Assembly (NCBI RefSeq): GCF_002939705.1
Contig: NZ_MDCB01000002.1
Location: 186,001-250,000 of the forward strand
DNA: 64,000 bases
Source of the DNA: Xanthomonas albilineans
GTDB lineage: Bacteria; Pseudomonadota; Gammaproteobacteria; Xanthomonadales; Xanthomonadaceae
Direction: 5' to 3'
Shown here: piece by piece, positions 39,124 through 51,785 of the stretch
How the letters are laid out: every line of letters starts with the position of its first letter
How positions within the stretch are numbered: position 1 is the stretch's first letter
The notes under the pieces: generated by a model
What the model saw: the letters and a program-made list of their open reading frames with translations, nothing else
Databases searched by the model: none
Told to the model about the DNA's origin: nothing
Position numbers and translations under genes: made by a program

Positions 39124-39468
39124 ATGGCCATCCGCCTCACCCACGCCGCGTTTGCACGCGTGCAGCGTTTCCTCGACCAGACTCCCGGTGCGCTGGGTCT
39201 ACGTTTCGGGGTGGTACGCACAGGCTGTTCCGGTTGGGGCCATGTCACCGATCTGGCGCACGAGGCACGCGCGGACGATGCGGTGTTCGAGCAGGACGGA
39301 GTGCGGATTTATGTCGATGCCGCCAGTCTGCAGTTGGTCGATGGCACCGAAATCGACTTCGCCAAGCAGGGCCTGGGCGAGACCTTCGTGTTCCGCAATC
39401 CCAATGCCACCGCCGAGTGCGGCTGCGGGGAGAGCTTCACGACCGACGCGGCGCACGCCACGTCTTGA
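39124..39468 (+). CDS. A-type iron-sulfur carrier protein (IscA/ErpA family)
   Basis: 114 residues. The three conserved cysteines of A-type carriers are seen: one in [11 protein letters not shown] (about residue 38) and the C-terminal pair in AECGCGESF (about 99-101). They bind and pass on Fe-S clusters or iron during cofactor assembly. The SGW core and the [17 protein letters not shown] region are typical. No isc or suf genes are adjacent. The ATG at 39124 gives [10 protein letters not shown]; a longer upstream frame would cross the -10 element. Which of IscA, ErpA or SufA it matches best cannot be said by eye. Confidence 0.88.
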   Translation: MAIRLTHAAFARVQRFLDQTPGALGLRFGVVRTGCSGWGHVTDLAHEARADDAVFEQDGVRIYVDAASLQLVDGTEIDFAKQGLGETFVFRNPNATAECGCGESFTTDAAHATS

Positions 39469-39480
39469 GTGCCGCTGCCG

Positions 39481-39504
39481 TTGGCGTTGGCGTTGGCGTT
39501 GGCG
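39481..39504. repeat. Hexanucleotide tandem repeat (TTGGCG)4
   Basis: Four perfect copies of TTGGCG lie between the convergent Fe-S carrier and phosphopantetheinyl transferase genes, 20 bases beyond the transferase stop codon. Short arrays of this kind vary in copy number by slippage; this one is outside coding sequence. Confidence 0.9.
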
Positions 39505-39523
39505 GGTTCGACTGTCCGCGTGC

Positions 39524-40360
39524 TCACCATGCGTAGTGGGTGAGCACCAGGTCCGGTGGTAGGCGCGCGAAGCCGACCTCGCACACTTGCCGGGCCACGA
39601 ATTGCGCGCAGAGTGTCTCGGTCAGGCGCAGATGCAGGCATTGCCGTGCCAGGTCGATGCCGCACAGGCGTGCCGCGCTGAAGTCGAAGTAGCGTCCGAC
39701 CGCGCTGTAGGCGGCTTTGAACAGGCTTTCCTTGGCCGAAAATAGCGCGGTCAGCAGCAGGTCGTGCGGCCACTGCGCGTCTGCCGCCGTTGCCAGACGA
39801 GCGGCTTCGTCGGCATCGATTGCGATGCTCAGCAACGCCGCGCGCGCCGCGGGTGTGATTGGTCGTTCCAGATCGATGCCCACGCCGTGGCGGGTGCCGG
39901 CCGCCATGGCGATGGCGGCCGCGTAGTCCTCGCAATGGGAAATGCTGCCCAGGCTGCCGGCAGGCCAGCAGGGCGCGCGCGTCGCGCCGATTGCAATGTC
40001 TGCCTGCGCTTGCGCAGGTCCCAGCACCTCTTGCAGCGCCAGTCGCGCGGCCAGACGGCCGAACAGGAACTCGGCCTGACGCTTGCGCACGCTGCGGGCG
40101 ATGCTGTCCGGGCGGGCGATTGCCATTGCCGCGAAAGCCCCCGGGTCGAATTGCGCGGTATCGAACGCCAGCAGGTAAAGCGCCGTGCCGTCGTCGAGCA
40201 GATGGCGGTGGGCACTGCGCGCGGCTGCCTGCAGTTCCGGTGCTAACGACAACTGCAATGGCTGGCCTGCGCTCAAGCCGCCGACGCTCGGCAACCCTGG
40301 GTTCATCGCTTGCGGCTGCGGGAGTCCCCGCGCGCCCTGCATCGGTACGGCATTGGGCAT
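39524..40360 (-). CDS. xabA: EntD-type 4'-phosphopantetheinyl transferase (XabA-like)
   Basis: 278 residues. Transfers phosphopantetheine from CoA to carrier domains of polyketide and non-ribosomal peptide synthases. Both family motifs are present: GVGIDLE (about residues 160-166, Mg2+-binding Asp/Glu) and FSAKESLFKA (about 206-215, with the Lys and Glu). The length is the one recalled for XabA of Xanthomonas albilineans, the enzyme needed for albicidin synthesis. No synthase genes are in the window, fitting an activating enzyme encoded away from its cluster. The N-terminal 35 residues are Pro/Gln-rich and weakly conserved. The gene name is my best identification rather than proven. Confidence 0.87.
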   Translation of the reverse strand: MPNAVPMQGARGLPQPQAMNPGLPSVGGLSAGQPLQLSLAPELQAAARSAHRHLLDDGTALYLLAFDTAQFDPGAFAAMAIARPDSIARSVRKRQAEFLFGRLAARLALQEVLGPAQAQADIAIGATRAPCWPAGSLGSISHCEDYAAAIAMAAGTRHGVGIDLERPITPAARAALLSIAIDADEAARLATAADAQWPHDLLLTALFSAKESLFKAAYSAVGRYFDFSAARLCGIDLARQCLHLRLTETLCAQFVARQVCEVGFARLPPDLVLTHYAW

Positions 40361-40529
40361 TGCGTTGCGCTGAGGGCTGTGGGCGTCAATGTCGACGATA
40401 ACATTGCGCTAGTGTCGCAGAATCGCGCCTGCCCGCCGCATTCGGTCCTTTGGTCGATGCTTGGGGTCGGGGAGGGGCGCAATGGCGATGGACGACGCGG
40501 AGCAGAGCGGGCGTCCTGGGTGCATGAGC

Positions 40530-40558
40530 TTGTCATTGGTCAAGGGCGCTGCCATACT
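40530..40558 (+). promoter_or_regulatory. Candidate sigma-70 promoter of the rpsF operon
   Basis: TTGTCA (40530-40535, five of six matches to the -35 consensus) and CATACT (40553-40558, four of six) are separated by 17 bases and lie about 100 bases before rpsF. The 296-base region between xabA and rpsF has no other gene; the leader could contain the S6:S18 binding element known from other bacteria, which I could not confirm. Confidence 0.45.
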
Positions 40559-40656
40559 TATTGGCTTCCTGCGCCTATTCGGGCGGGAACCCTTGCTCCA
40601 CCGCCACCTGCGGGGGGCTGACTGGCCCTTGGGCCACATCCGAAAGGTACAACCAC

Positions 40657-41091
40657 ATGAGTCGTCATTACGAAATCGTGTTCCTGGTCCATCCGGACCA
40701 GAGCGAGCAGGTCCCCGCCATGATCGAGCGCTACAAGTCGCTGGTCGAGAACGGCGGCGGCACCATTCACCGCCTGGAAGACTGGGGCCGCCGGCAGTTG
40801 GCCTACCCGATCCAGAATCTGGTGAAGGCGCACTACGTCATGCTCAACATCGAAGTGGATCAGGCCGTGCTGAGCGAGCTGGTCGAGAGCTTCCGCTTCA
40901 ACGACGCCGTGCTGCGTCACCTGGCGATCAAGCGCGATGGTGCCGACACCGAGCAGTCGCTGATCATGAAGAGCAAGGACGAGAAGGGCGACAAGCCCGA
41001 CCGTGGTGAGCGTCGTCGTCGCGACGACGACGATGGCGATGTGTCCGCCGCCGCCAACGAAGCCGACGGCGACGCCGTCGAAGCCGCCTAA
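40657..41091 (+). CDS. rpsF: 30S ribosomal protein S6
   Basis: 144 residues; binds 16S rRNA together with S18 in the platform of the small subunit. The core ([40 protein letters not shown], ending in RHLAIKRDG) is standard. A long charged tail follows (from about 108), first basic ([14 protein letters not shown]) and then acidic ([10 protein letters not shown]), longer than in many species but usual in proteobacteria that glutamylate or extend S6. AAAGGT is the ribosome site before the ATG at 40657. rpsR starts 11 bases later. Confidence 0.97.
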   Translation: MSRHYEIVFLVHPDQSEQVPAMIERYKSLVENGGGTIHRLEDWGRRQLAYPIQNLVKAHYVMLNIEVDQAVLSELVESFRFNDAVLRHLAIKRDGADTEQSLIMKSKDEKGDKPDRGERRRRDDDDGDVSAAANEADGDAVEAA

Positions 41092-41102
41092 GGAGCAGGT
41101 CC

Positions 41103-41333
41103 ATGTCCAAGTTCTTCCGTCGTCGCAAGTTCTGCAAATTCACCGCCGAGGGCGTCAAAGAGATCGACTACAAGGATCTCAACACCCTGCGCCAGTACCT
41201 CACCGAGAACGGCAAGATCGTGCCGAGCCGCGTGACCGGCACCAAGTCCAAGTACCAGCGTCAGTTGGCCACGGCGGTCAAGCGTGCGCGTTTCCTGGCG
41301 CTGATCCCGTACACGGACAACCACGACGTTTGA
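41103..41333 (+). CDS. rpsR: 30S ribosomal protein S18
   Basis: 76 residues, basic, complete. It starts [20 protein letters not shown], ends IPYTDNHDV, and has the [20 protein letters not shown] rRNA-binding segment. AAGGAG is eight bases upstream of the ATG. It forms a heterodimer with S6 encoded just upstream; the 165-base gap to rplI is longer than usual and shows no gene. Confidence 0.98.
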   Translation: MSKFFRRRKFCKFTAEGVKEIDYKDLNTLRQYLTENGKIVPSRVTGTKSKYQRQLATAVKRARFLALIPYTDNHDV

Positions 41334-41498
41334 TCCGAGTCGTTCGGAAGCGCGCGCATTCCCGTGTGCGGCGACCGAAGCAACCGCCGGGTGTCGGTTG
41401 GGTACATGTCCGACTCCGCGCAATCCAATCCCGTCCTATTCGGACAGCACGCGTTGCGGTGGCCGCATGCCGCCGCTAACGAATAACGGAGTAACGCC

Positions 41499-41948
41499 AT
41501 GCAATTGATTCTTCTGCAGAAAGTCACCAACCTGGGCGGCCTCGGCGACAAGGTCGACGTCAAGCCGGGTTACGGCCGCAACTACTTGGTGCCGCAGGGC
41601 AAGGCGGTGCCGGCCACCGCAGCCAACATCGCTGAATTCGAAGCCAAGCGTGCCGAGTACGAAGCCAAGGCCAAGGCCATCCACAACGAGGCCCAAGCCC
41701 GTGCCGCTAAGCTGGAAGGCGCAAGCATCACGGTCAAGGCCAATGCTTCCACCGAAGGCAAGTTGTACGGCTCGGTCGGTCCGCGCGATATCGCCGAGGC
41801 CTTCACCGCTGCCGGCATGACGCTGGAGAAGGGCGAAGTCGTGCTGGGCGAAGGCGCGTTCCGCAACATCGGCGAATACGAGGTGCTGGTGCGCCTGCAC
41901 GCCGACGTGGAAACCACGGTCAAGGTCGTGGTCGAAGCGGAAGCTTGA
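41499..41948 (+). CDS. rplI: 50S ribosomal protein L9
   Basis: 149 residues in the usual dumbbell form: an N-terminal rRNA-binding domain ([36 protein letters not shown]), a long central helix (about 45-75, [20 protein letters not shown]), and the C-terminal domain ending [17 protein letters not shown] lies eight bases upstream. It completes the S6-S18-L9 group and is followed by a clear terminator hairpin. Confidence 0.98.
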   Translation: MQLILLQKVTNLGGLGDKVDVKPGYGRNYLVPQGKAVPATAANIAEFEAKRAEYEAKAKAIHNEAQARAAKLEGASITVKANASTEGKLYGSVGPRDIAEAFTAAGMTLEKGEVVLGEGAFRNIGEYEVLVRLHADVETTVKVVVEAEA

Positions 41949-41968
41949 TCGCCGCCTCCGTTTTTACC

Positions 41969-42000
41969 GACACGGGCACCGCAAGGTGCCTGTGTCGTTT
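41969..42000 (+). terminator. Rho-independent terminator after rplI
   Basis: A 12-base stem (GACACGGGCACC with GGTGCCTGTGTC, one G-U pair) closes a GCAA tetraloop and is followed by GTTTC. It begins 21 bases after the rplI stop. Confidence 0.8.
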
Positions 42001-42224
42001 CTGGATCCCCACGTGCGGTGGTTCCCTGGCTGGTGCAGGTCGGCCCCTTTCCGATGCCGCTGGCCCCGCCGTGCGCAGGGGCCGCTATACTCAGTGGCCC
42101 GCGTCTGTCTCCAGCCCGTCGATGCAAGCACATCAATCGGTTGGACGTAGGACTTCACCTGGATTTTCATTAGCGGCAGCGCGTGTCGGGATGCCGGCAG
42201 CGCTTGCCATGGATTCCCCGCCTC

Positions 42225-45200
42225 ATGCGCCTGTCGACCATCAAGCTGTCCGGCTTCAAGTCCTTCGTCGATCCGACCACGCTGCACCTGCCGACCAATA
42301 TGACCGGCATCGTCGGTCCGAATGGCTGCGGCAAGTCGAACATCATCGACGCGGTACGCTGGGTGATGGGCGAAAGTTCGGCCAGCCGGCTGCGCGGCGA
42401 TTCGCTGACCGACGTGATCTTTTCCGGCTCCTCGGCCCGCAAACCGGTGTCGCAGGCCACGGTCGAGTTGATCTTCGATAATTCCGATCGCACCATCGCT
42501 GGCGAGTACGCCGCGTTCAACGAAATCTCGGTCAAGCGTCAGGTCAGCCGCGACGGCAGCAGCAGTTACTCGCTCAATGGCACCAAGTGCCGCCGCCGCG
42601 ATATCACCGATCTGTTCCTGGGCACCGGCCTGGGGCCGCGCAGCTACTCGATCATCGAACAGGGCATGATCAGCCAGATCATCGAGGCGCGCCCGGAAGA
42701 CTTGCGCGTGTACTTGGAAGAAGCCGCCGGCATCTCCAAATACAAGGAGCGGCGCAAGGAAACCGAGACTCGCATCCGCCACACCCGCGAGAATCTCGAG
42801 CGCCTGAGCGACCTGCGCGAGGAGATCGGCAAGCAACTCGAACATCTCAAGCGCCAGGCGCGTCAGGCCGAGCAATACCAGGCATTGCAGGAAGAGCGAC
42901 GGATCAAGGATGCGCAGTGGAAAGCACTGGAATACCGCGGCCTGGACGGACGCCTGCAGGGTTTGCGCGAGGCGCTGGATCAGGAAGAAACCCGGCTGCA
43001 GCAACTGATCGCCGAGCAACGCGATGCCGAAGCGCGCATCGAGACCGGGCGCGTGCGCCGCGAAGAAGCCGCCGAAGCGCTCAGCACCGCGCAAGCCGAG
43101 GTATACAAGGTCGGCAGTACGCTGGCCCGGATCGAACAGCAGATCCAACATCAACGCGATTTGTCGCAACGCCTGCACAAAGCGCGCGACGAGGCGCAAC
43201 TGGCGCTGTCCGAACTCGGTCAGCACATCGGCAGCGATGAGGCCAAGCTGGCGTTGCTGCGCGAATCGGTGGATGTCGCCGGCCCACAGTTGGAGCAGCT
43301 GCAGGAAGACAACACGTACAAGCAGGACGCCCTGCGCGATGCCGAAGCGCGTCTGGCCGACTGGCAGCAGCGTTGGGAATCGCACCAACGGCATACCGCC
43401 GAGGCCTCGCGTGCTGGCGAGGTGGAGCGCACCCGTGTCGATTATCTGGACCGACAGTCGCTGGAGGCCGAGCGCCGCCGCGAAGCCTTGATGGCCGAAC
43501 GCGCCGGGTTGGACCTGGATGCGCTGGCGGAGGCTTTCGAGCAACTGCAATTACAGCACGAGACCCAGCGTGCCGCCCTGGATGGTCTGAATGAGCAGGT
43601 CGAGGCGCGCAAGCAAGCGGTGGCGGCGTTGCAGGAGCAGCAGCGCACCGCGCAGACGGAACTGGCCGAAGTGCGCAAGCAGGCGCAGGCCGCGCGCGGT
43701 CGCTTGTCGTCGCTGGAAACCCTGCAGCAGGCCGCGTTGGGTCAGGAACAGGGCGCCGCGCTGGCGTGGCTACAGGCGCGCGGGCTGGATTCGGCGGCGC
43801 GCGTGGGCGAACGGCTCAGCGTCGAAAGCGGTTGGGAGAACGCGGTCGAGGGCGCGCTCGGGCAGTTGATCGAGGGCGTGCTGGTGGAGGCGCCGGAGAC
43901 CTTGGTCGATGCGTTGAGCGAACTCGGCGAAGGCCGCATTGCCTTGGTCAGCGATGACGCAAGCGCCGCGCAATTTGCCCCCACCTCCTTGGCATCCAAG
44001 GTGCAGGGACCACTGGCGATCCGTCGGCTGCTGGCGCGTCTGCACGCGGCGGAGGACCTGGTCGCCGCGCGCGCGCTGTTGCCGCAGCTCAGCGAAGGCG
44101 ATGCGATCGTCACCCGCGATGGCGCGCGTCTGGGGCAGGGCTGGTTGCATGTGTCGCGCTCCGGCGCGGCCAAGCAGGGCGCGTTGCTGCGCGAACGCGA
44201 GATCCAGACCTTGCGCGGCCAGATCGACGCGTTGCAGGAGCGCGAAGCCGAATTGGAGCGGCGTCTGGCGGATATGCGCGATCAGTTGCTGGCTGGCGAG
44301 CAGCAGCGCGAGGATGCGCAGCGCCAGTTGTACCTGACCCATCGCAGCGTCTCCGAGTTGGCCGGGCAATTGCAGAGCCAGCAAGGCAAGGTCGATGCCG
44401 CGCGCACCCGCATTGAACGGATCGAGATCGAAATTGCACAGTTGCTGGAAACCCTGGACAGCAGCCGCACGCAGGCGCGCCAGGCGCGTTCCAAGCTGGA
44501 GGACGCGGTCACCAGCATGGGCGACCTGGAGTCGCTCCGGCAGGCGCTGGAAAGCGAGCGCCGCCAGCTCACCGAAGCGCGCGATTTGGCCCGCGACGCC
44601 GCTCGCCGGGTACGCGAGGCCTCGCACGCGCTGGCGCTGACGTTGGAATCGCAGCGTACCCAGATCGCGGCGCTCAGCCAGGCGCTGGAGCGCATGGGCA
44701 ACCAGCGTGGGCAATTGGATACACGGCTGGGCGAACTCAGCGCACAACTCAACGAAGGCGATTCGCCTGTGCAGGCGCTGCAAGCCGAACACCAGGCCGC
44801 GCTGAGCGAGCGCGTGCGCACCGACCGCATGCTGGGCGAGGCGCGCGCGCAGTTGGATGGGATCGACAATGAGCTGCGTGGGCTGGAGCAGACCCGCCAA
44901 CAGCGCGACGAACACGCCTTGGCCCAGCGCGAGCGCATCGCCCAACGCCGGCTCGATCAGCAGGCACTGGTGCTCAATGCCGAACAACTGTCGGCGGCGG
45001 TGGTCAAGGCCGGCTTCGTGCTCGAGGACGTCATCAATGGCCTGCCCGAACACGCCGATCCGAGCGAATGGGACCAGGCGGTGCAGCAGATCGATGCGCG
45101 CATGCGCCGGCTGGAACCGGTCAACCTGGCGGCGATCAGCGAATACGGCGAGGCCGCGCAGCGTGCCGAGTATCTGCAAGCGCAGGATGTGGATCTGAAT

Positions 45201-45728
45201 ACTGCGCTGGAAACGCTTGAAGAAGCAATCCGCAAGATCGACCGCGAGACCCGTGGCCGCTTCAAGGACACCTTCGACCGGGTCAATTCCGGCGTGCAGG
45301 CGCTGTATCCCCGCCTGTTCGGCGGCGGCCATGCCTATCTGGAACTCACCGGCGAAGACCTGCTCGACACTGGCGTGTCGATCATGGCGCGGCCGCCGGG
45401 CAAGCGGGTGTCCAGCATCTCGCTGTTGTCCGGTGGGGAGAAGGCGATGACCGCCGTGGCGTTGGTGTTCGCGATCTTCCAGCTCAATCCCGCGCCGTTC
45501 TGCCTGCTCGACGAGGTCGACGCGCCACTGGACGAGGCCAACGTCGGCCGCCTGGCGGCGATGGTCAAGGAAATGAGCGAAAAAGTGCAGTTTCTGTTCG
45601 TCAGCCACAATAAGGCGACGATGGAAGCGGCGCACCAGCTCAGCGGTGTGACCATGCGCGAACCGGGCGTCAGCCGTCTGGTCAGCGTGGACCTGGAAGA
45701 GGCCGCGCGTTTGGCGGGCGCGGCCTGA
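42225..45728 (+). CDS. smc: Chromosome segregation ATPase SMC
   Basis: 1167 residues with the full SMC plan: the Walker A GPNGCGKSN at about residues 32-40, a long coiled coil (about 170-500), the hinge (about 510-650, around the AALAWLQARGLDSAARVGER and DALSELGEGRIALV segments), a second coiled coil, and the C-terminal head with signature LSGGEKAMTAVAL and Walker B PFCLLDEVDAPLDE. It works as a dimer in chromosome compaction and segregation. The ATG at 42225 gives MRLSTIKLSGFKSF, the usual start; an upstream in-frame start adds 14 unlikely residues. The order smc-zipA with ligA nearby is classic for xanthomonads. Confidence 0.97.
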   Translation: MRLSTIKLSGFKSFVDPTTLHLPTNMTGIVGPNGCGKSNIIDAVRWVMGESSASRLRGDSLTDVIFSGSSARKPVSQATVELIFDNSDRTIAGEYAAFNEISVKRQVSRDGSSSYSLNGTKCRRRDITDLFLGTGLGPRSYSIIEQGMISQIIEARPEDLRVYLEEAAGISKYKERRKETETRIRHTRENLERLSDLREEIGKQLEHLKRQARQAEQYQALQEERRIKDAQWKALEYRGLDGRLQGLREALDQEETRLQQLIAEQRDAEARIETGRVRREEAAEALSTAQAEVYKVGSTLARIEQQIQHQRDLSQRLHKARDEAQLALSELGQHIGSDEAKLALLRESVDVAGPQLEQLQEDNTYKQDALRDAEARLADWQQRWESHQRHTAEASRAGEVERTRVDYLDRQSLEAERRREALMAERAGLDLDALAEAFEQLQLQHETQRAALDGLNEQVEARKQAVAALQEQQRTAQTELAEVRKQAQAARGRLSSLETLQQAALGQEQGAALAWLQARGLDSAARVGERLSVESGWENAVEGALGQLIEGVLVEAPETLVDALSELGEGRIALVSDDASAAQFAPTSLASKVQGPLAIRRLLARLHAAEDLVAARALLPQLSEGDAIVTRDGARLGQGWLHVSRSGAAKQGALLREREIQTLRGQIDALQEREAELERRLADMRDQLLAGEQQREDAQRQLYLTHRSVSELAGQLQSQQGKVDAARTRIERIEIEIAQLLETLDSSRTQARQARSKLEDAVTSMGDLESLRQALESERRQLTEARDLARDAARRVREASHALALTLESQRTQIAALSQALERMGNQRGQLDTRLGELSAQLNEGDSPVQALQAEHQAALSERVRTDRMLGEARAQLDGIDNELRGLEQTRQQRDEHALAQRERIAQRRLDQQALVLNAEQLSAAVVKAGFVLEDVINGLPEHADPSEWDQAVQQIDARMRRLEPVNLAAISEYGEAAQRAEYLQAQDVDLNTALETLEEAIRKIDRETRGRFKDTFDRVNSGVQALYPRLFGGGHAYLELTGEDLLDTGVSIMARPPGKRVSSISLLSGGEKAMTAVALVFAIFQLNPAPFCLLDEVDAPLDEANVGRLAAMVKEMSEKVQFLFVSHNKATMEAAHQLSGVTMREPGVSRLVSVDLEEAARLAGAA

Positions 45729-45785
45729 CGTGAGATGCTAAAGCGACTTTATATTTCTGTGCACCCTTGCCGGAGTACCCCCTGA

Positions 45786-46508
45786 ATGTCCGACATGGCA
45801 ATGCTACGCATCGGCATCCTCGCCGCGGGTTTGCTGTTGATTGCGGCGATCTTTGTGTTCGGTCGACCGAAAAAACCGAGCCAGGGCCGGCGCGTGGAAG
45901 CGACCGATCCAGCCAATTCGCGGCGTGAGCCCTCCCTCGGCGACACCGCGCTGTCCGATGCCGATCCTGGCCTGGATGGTCAGGCGCGCCAGCCCGAATT
46001 GGGTCTGCCCGCTGTCGAATCGCTCGGGACCGAACTCGGCAAACGGCCGAGCCAGGATTTCGACAAGATCGTTTCGCTCTACGTCGCCGCGCGCGCCGGC
46101 CAGATGCTGCGCGGCGAGGACATCGTGGTCGCCGCCGAGAAGACCGGGCTGGTGTTCGGGCATATGAACGTGTTCCACCGTCTGGTCGAAGGCCATCCCG
46201 AGCGAGGTCCCATCTTCAGCATGGCTAGCATCATGAAGCCGGGCAGTTTCGACATGGCTCACATCCGCGAGATGGAGACCCCGGCGATTGCCTTCTTCCT
46301 GACCTTGCCGGCCCCGCTGACCGCGCTTGATGCCTGGGAGAAGATGCTGCCGACCGTGCAGCGCATGGGCGAACTGCTCGACGGCGTTGTCTTGGACGAT
46401 AGCCGCAATGCGCTGGGCCGTCAGCGTATCGCCCACATTCGCGACGATCTGCGCGCCTATGATCGCCAGCACCAAGCGCCGCCGCTGACCAAGACGCCGC
46501 GCTGGTAG
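45786..46508 (+). CDS. zipA: Cell division protein ZipA
   Basis: 240 residues. An N-terminal membrane anchor (LRIGILAAGLLLIAAIFVF, about 7-25) is followed by a short charged linker rich in Pro, Asp and Arg (to about 95). The C-terminal FtsZ-binding domain is recognised by the DKIVSLYVAARAGQMLRGED opening and GLVFGHMNVFHR and FSMASIMKPGSFD. It tethers FtsZ filaments to the inner membrane at the division site. It lies 57 bases downstream of smc. The linker is shorter than in E. coli ZipA (328 residues), as in relatives. Confidence 0.95.
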   Translation: MSDMAMLRIGILAAGLLLIAAIFVFGRPKKPSQGRRVEATDPANSRREPSLGDTALSDADPGLDGQARQPELGLPAVESLGTELGKRPSQDFDKIVSLYVAARAGQMLRGEDIVVAAEKTGLVFGHMNVFHRLVEGHPERGPIFSMASIMKPGSFDMAHIREMETPAIAFFLTLPAPLTALDAWEKMLPTVQRMGELLDGVVLDDSRNALGRQRIAHIRDDLRAYDRQHQAPPLTKTPRW

Positions 46509-46644
46509 GCGCAGGGCGGCGGTGGGCCTCTGGCTCTCCGACAGACGTGCGTGGCACTGTCGTGTTTGCTGCCGAAACGGCAACGGCCGTGACCTTCGAC
46601 CGATTCGCCATTGCGGCCGACCCTGTCTCCCTGCCTTGTCGGGT

Positions 46645-47772
46645 TTACTTGCGTGCCTGCATGAACGCCTCGCGGAAGCGCAGCATTTCCGCCTCGGTGC
46701 CGACGGTCACGCGTACCCGCCTCGGCCAGCTGGGCCAGATGCGCCCCACGATCACCTCCTGCTTGGCCATCGCCGCCGCGAAGGCCTTGCCGTCGTGTTT
46801 GACGTCGACCATGAAACAGTTGGCCTGCGACGGTAAACAGGCGTAGCCCTTGTTCTGTAGCCAGACGATGGTGGCGTCGCGGATACGCGCGTTTTCGGCG
46901 CGCCGCATCGGCACCAGTTGCCGATCGCCCAGGCAGGCGATGCCGGCCGCCGCCGCCGTGATCGCCACCGGGTTGTGGCCGAAGCCGGCGAGCTTACCAA
47001 GCAGCCCTGGCGAAGCGGCCGCCAGGCCCAGGCGCAGGCCCGCCATGCCATAGAGCTTGGAAAAGGTCCGTAGCACCAGCAGGTCCTGGCGCTGGTCGAT
47101 CAGGTCGATCACCGACGGCTGCTCGCTGTAGTGGAGATAGGCTTCGTCGACCAACAGCACGCTGGAAGCGGGCTTGTTGCGCAGCAGCCATTCGATGTCG
47201 GCACGCGGGGTGATCGAACCGGTTGGATTGTTCGGATTGCACAGATAGATCAGTCCTGCGTTCGGATCGGCGCTGGCCATGGCCTTGACGTCGTGCGCGC
47301 CGTCGGCGCGCAGTGGCACCCGCCGCACCGGCGCGCCTTGCGCGGCGGCGACATTGGCCACCTCTTCGAAGGTCGGATCCGGCATCACCACGCTAGCGCG
47401 CACCGAGGTGAACGCGCGTGCGGCGCGCGCCAGTGCTTCGCTGGATCCGGGATAGACTGCCACGTGGTCGCTGGGCAACTGTTCTTGGTCAGCGAATGCG
47501 GCGACCAGTCTGTTGGGTAACTCCAGCAGATAGCGGCCGGCGCGCGGCAGAATTGCCCGTACAGCCTCCAGTGCGGCAGGCGCGGGGCCGAGGGGGCATT
47601 CGTTGAGGTTCAGATACACCGTCCCGGTGGCCGGCATCACGCCAGGCATTGCCTCTGCGCCAGCGGCCTTGCGCCGAGCCGCCTCGGTCGCAGGGGTCAG
47701 ACCCACGGCACCGAGCGTCAGACCCGAGGTGGCGAGAGATAAAAACGAGCGACGCGACACCGGTAACGACAC
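46645..47772 (-). CDS. Class I/II PLP aminotransferase with a Tat signal peptide (HisC-like)
   Basis: 375 residues. The N-terminus carries a twin-arginine signal, SRRSFLSLA with a hydrophobic run and a likely cleavage site after TPATEA, so the folded, PLP-loaded enzyme is predicted to be exported to the periplasm. The mature part is a fold-type I aminotransferase resembling histidinol-phosphate aminotransferase: YLNLNECPLGPAP, YPGSSEALARAARAF, NPNNPTGS and the Schiff-base segment FSKLYGMAGLRLGLA with its Lys. The GTG start at 47770-47772 has TGGAG seven bases upstream. It is inserted between zipA and ligA on the opposite strand. The substrate is unknown. Confidence 0.88.
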   Translation of the reverse strand: MSLPVSRRSFLSLATSGLTLGAVGLTPATEAARRKAAGAEAMPGVMPATGTVYLNLNECPLGPAPAALEAVRAILPRAGRYLLELPNRLVAAFADQEQLPSDHVAVYPGSSEALARAARAFTSVRASVVMPDPTFEEVANVAAAQGAPVRRVPLRADGAHDVKAMASADPNAGLIYLCNPNNPTGSITPRADIEWLLRNKPASSVLLVDEAYLHYSEQPSVIDLIDQRQDLLVLRTFSKLYGMAGLRLGLAAASPGLLGKLAGFGHNPVAITAAAAGIACLGDRQLVPMRRAENARIRDATIVWLQNKGYACLPSQANCFMVDVKHDGKAFAAAMAKQEVIVGRIWPSWPRRVRVTVGTEAEMLRFREAFMQARK

Positions 47773-51628
<3,856 letters not shown>

Positions 51629-51647
<19 letters not shown>

Positions 51648-51670
51648 ACCGATGGTCATGGGCGAAATCG
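51629..51670 (+). terminator. Perfect 14-bp hairpin spanning the epmA stop codon
   Basis: CGATTTCGCCCATG (51629-51642) pairs exactly with CATGGGCGAAATCG (51657-51670) around a 14-base loop that contains the epmA stop codon. It lacks a T tract, so it may protect the mRNA end or slow ribosomes rather than act as a full intrinsic terminator. Confidence 0.6.
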
Positions 51671-51785
51671 GAATGTGATTGCGCTGTCCATGCCGATGAT
51701 GGTTTGATCGGGCCGCGTATGCGCTAGCATGCACACCGTGTGGTGTCCGATGTTTCAGGACCTAGGCAGAGGAGCGTAGCCAAGT

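Noticed and set aside
40559-40656. S6:S18 autoregulatory RNA element in the rpsF leader
   Set aside because: The region is GC-rich and can fold, but I could not identify the conserved CCG-containing structure confidently.
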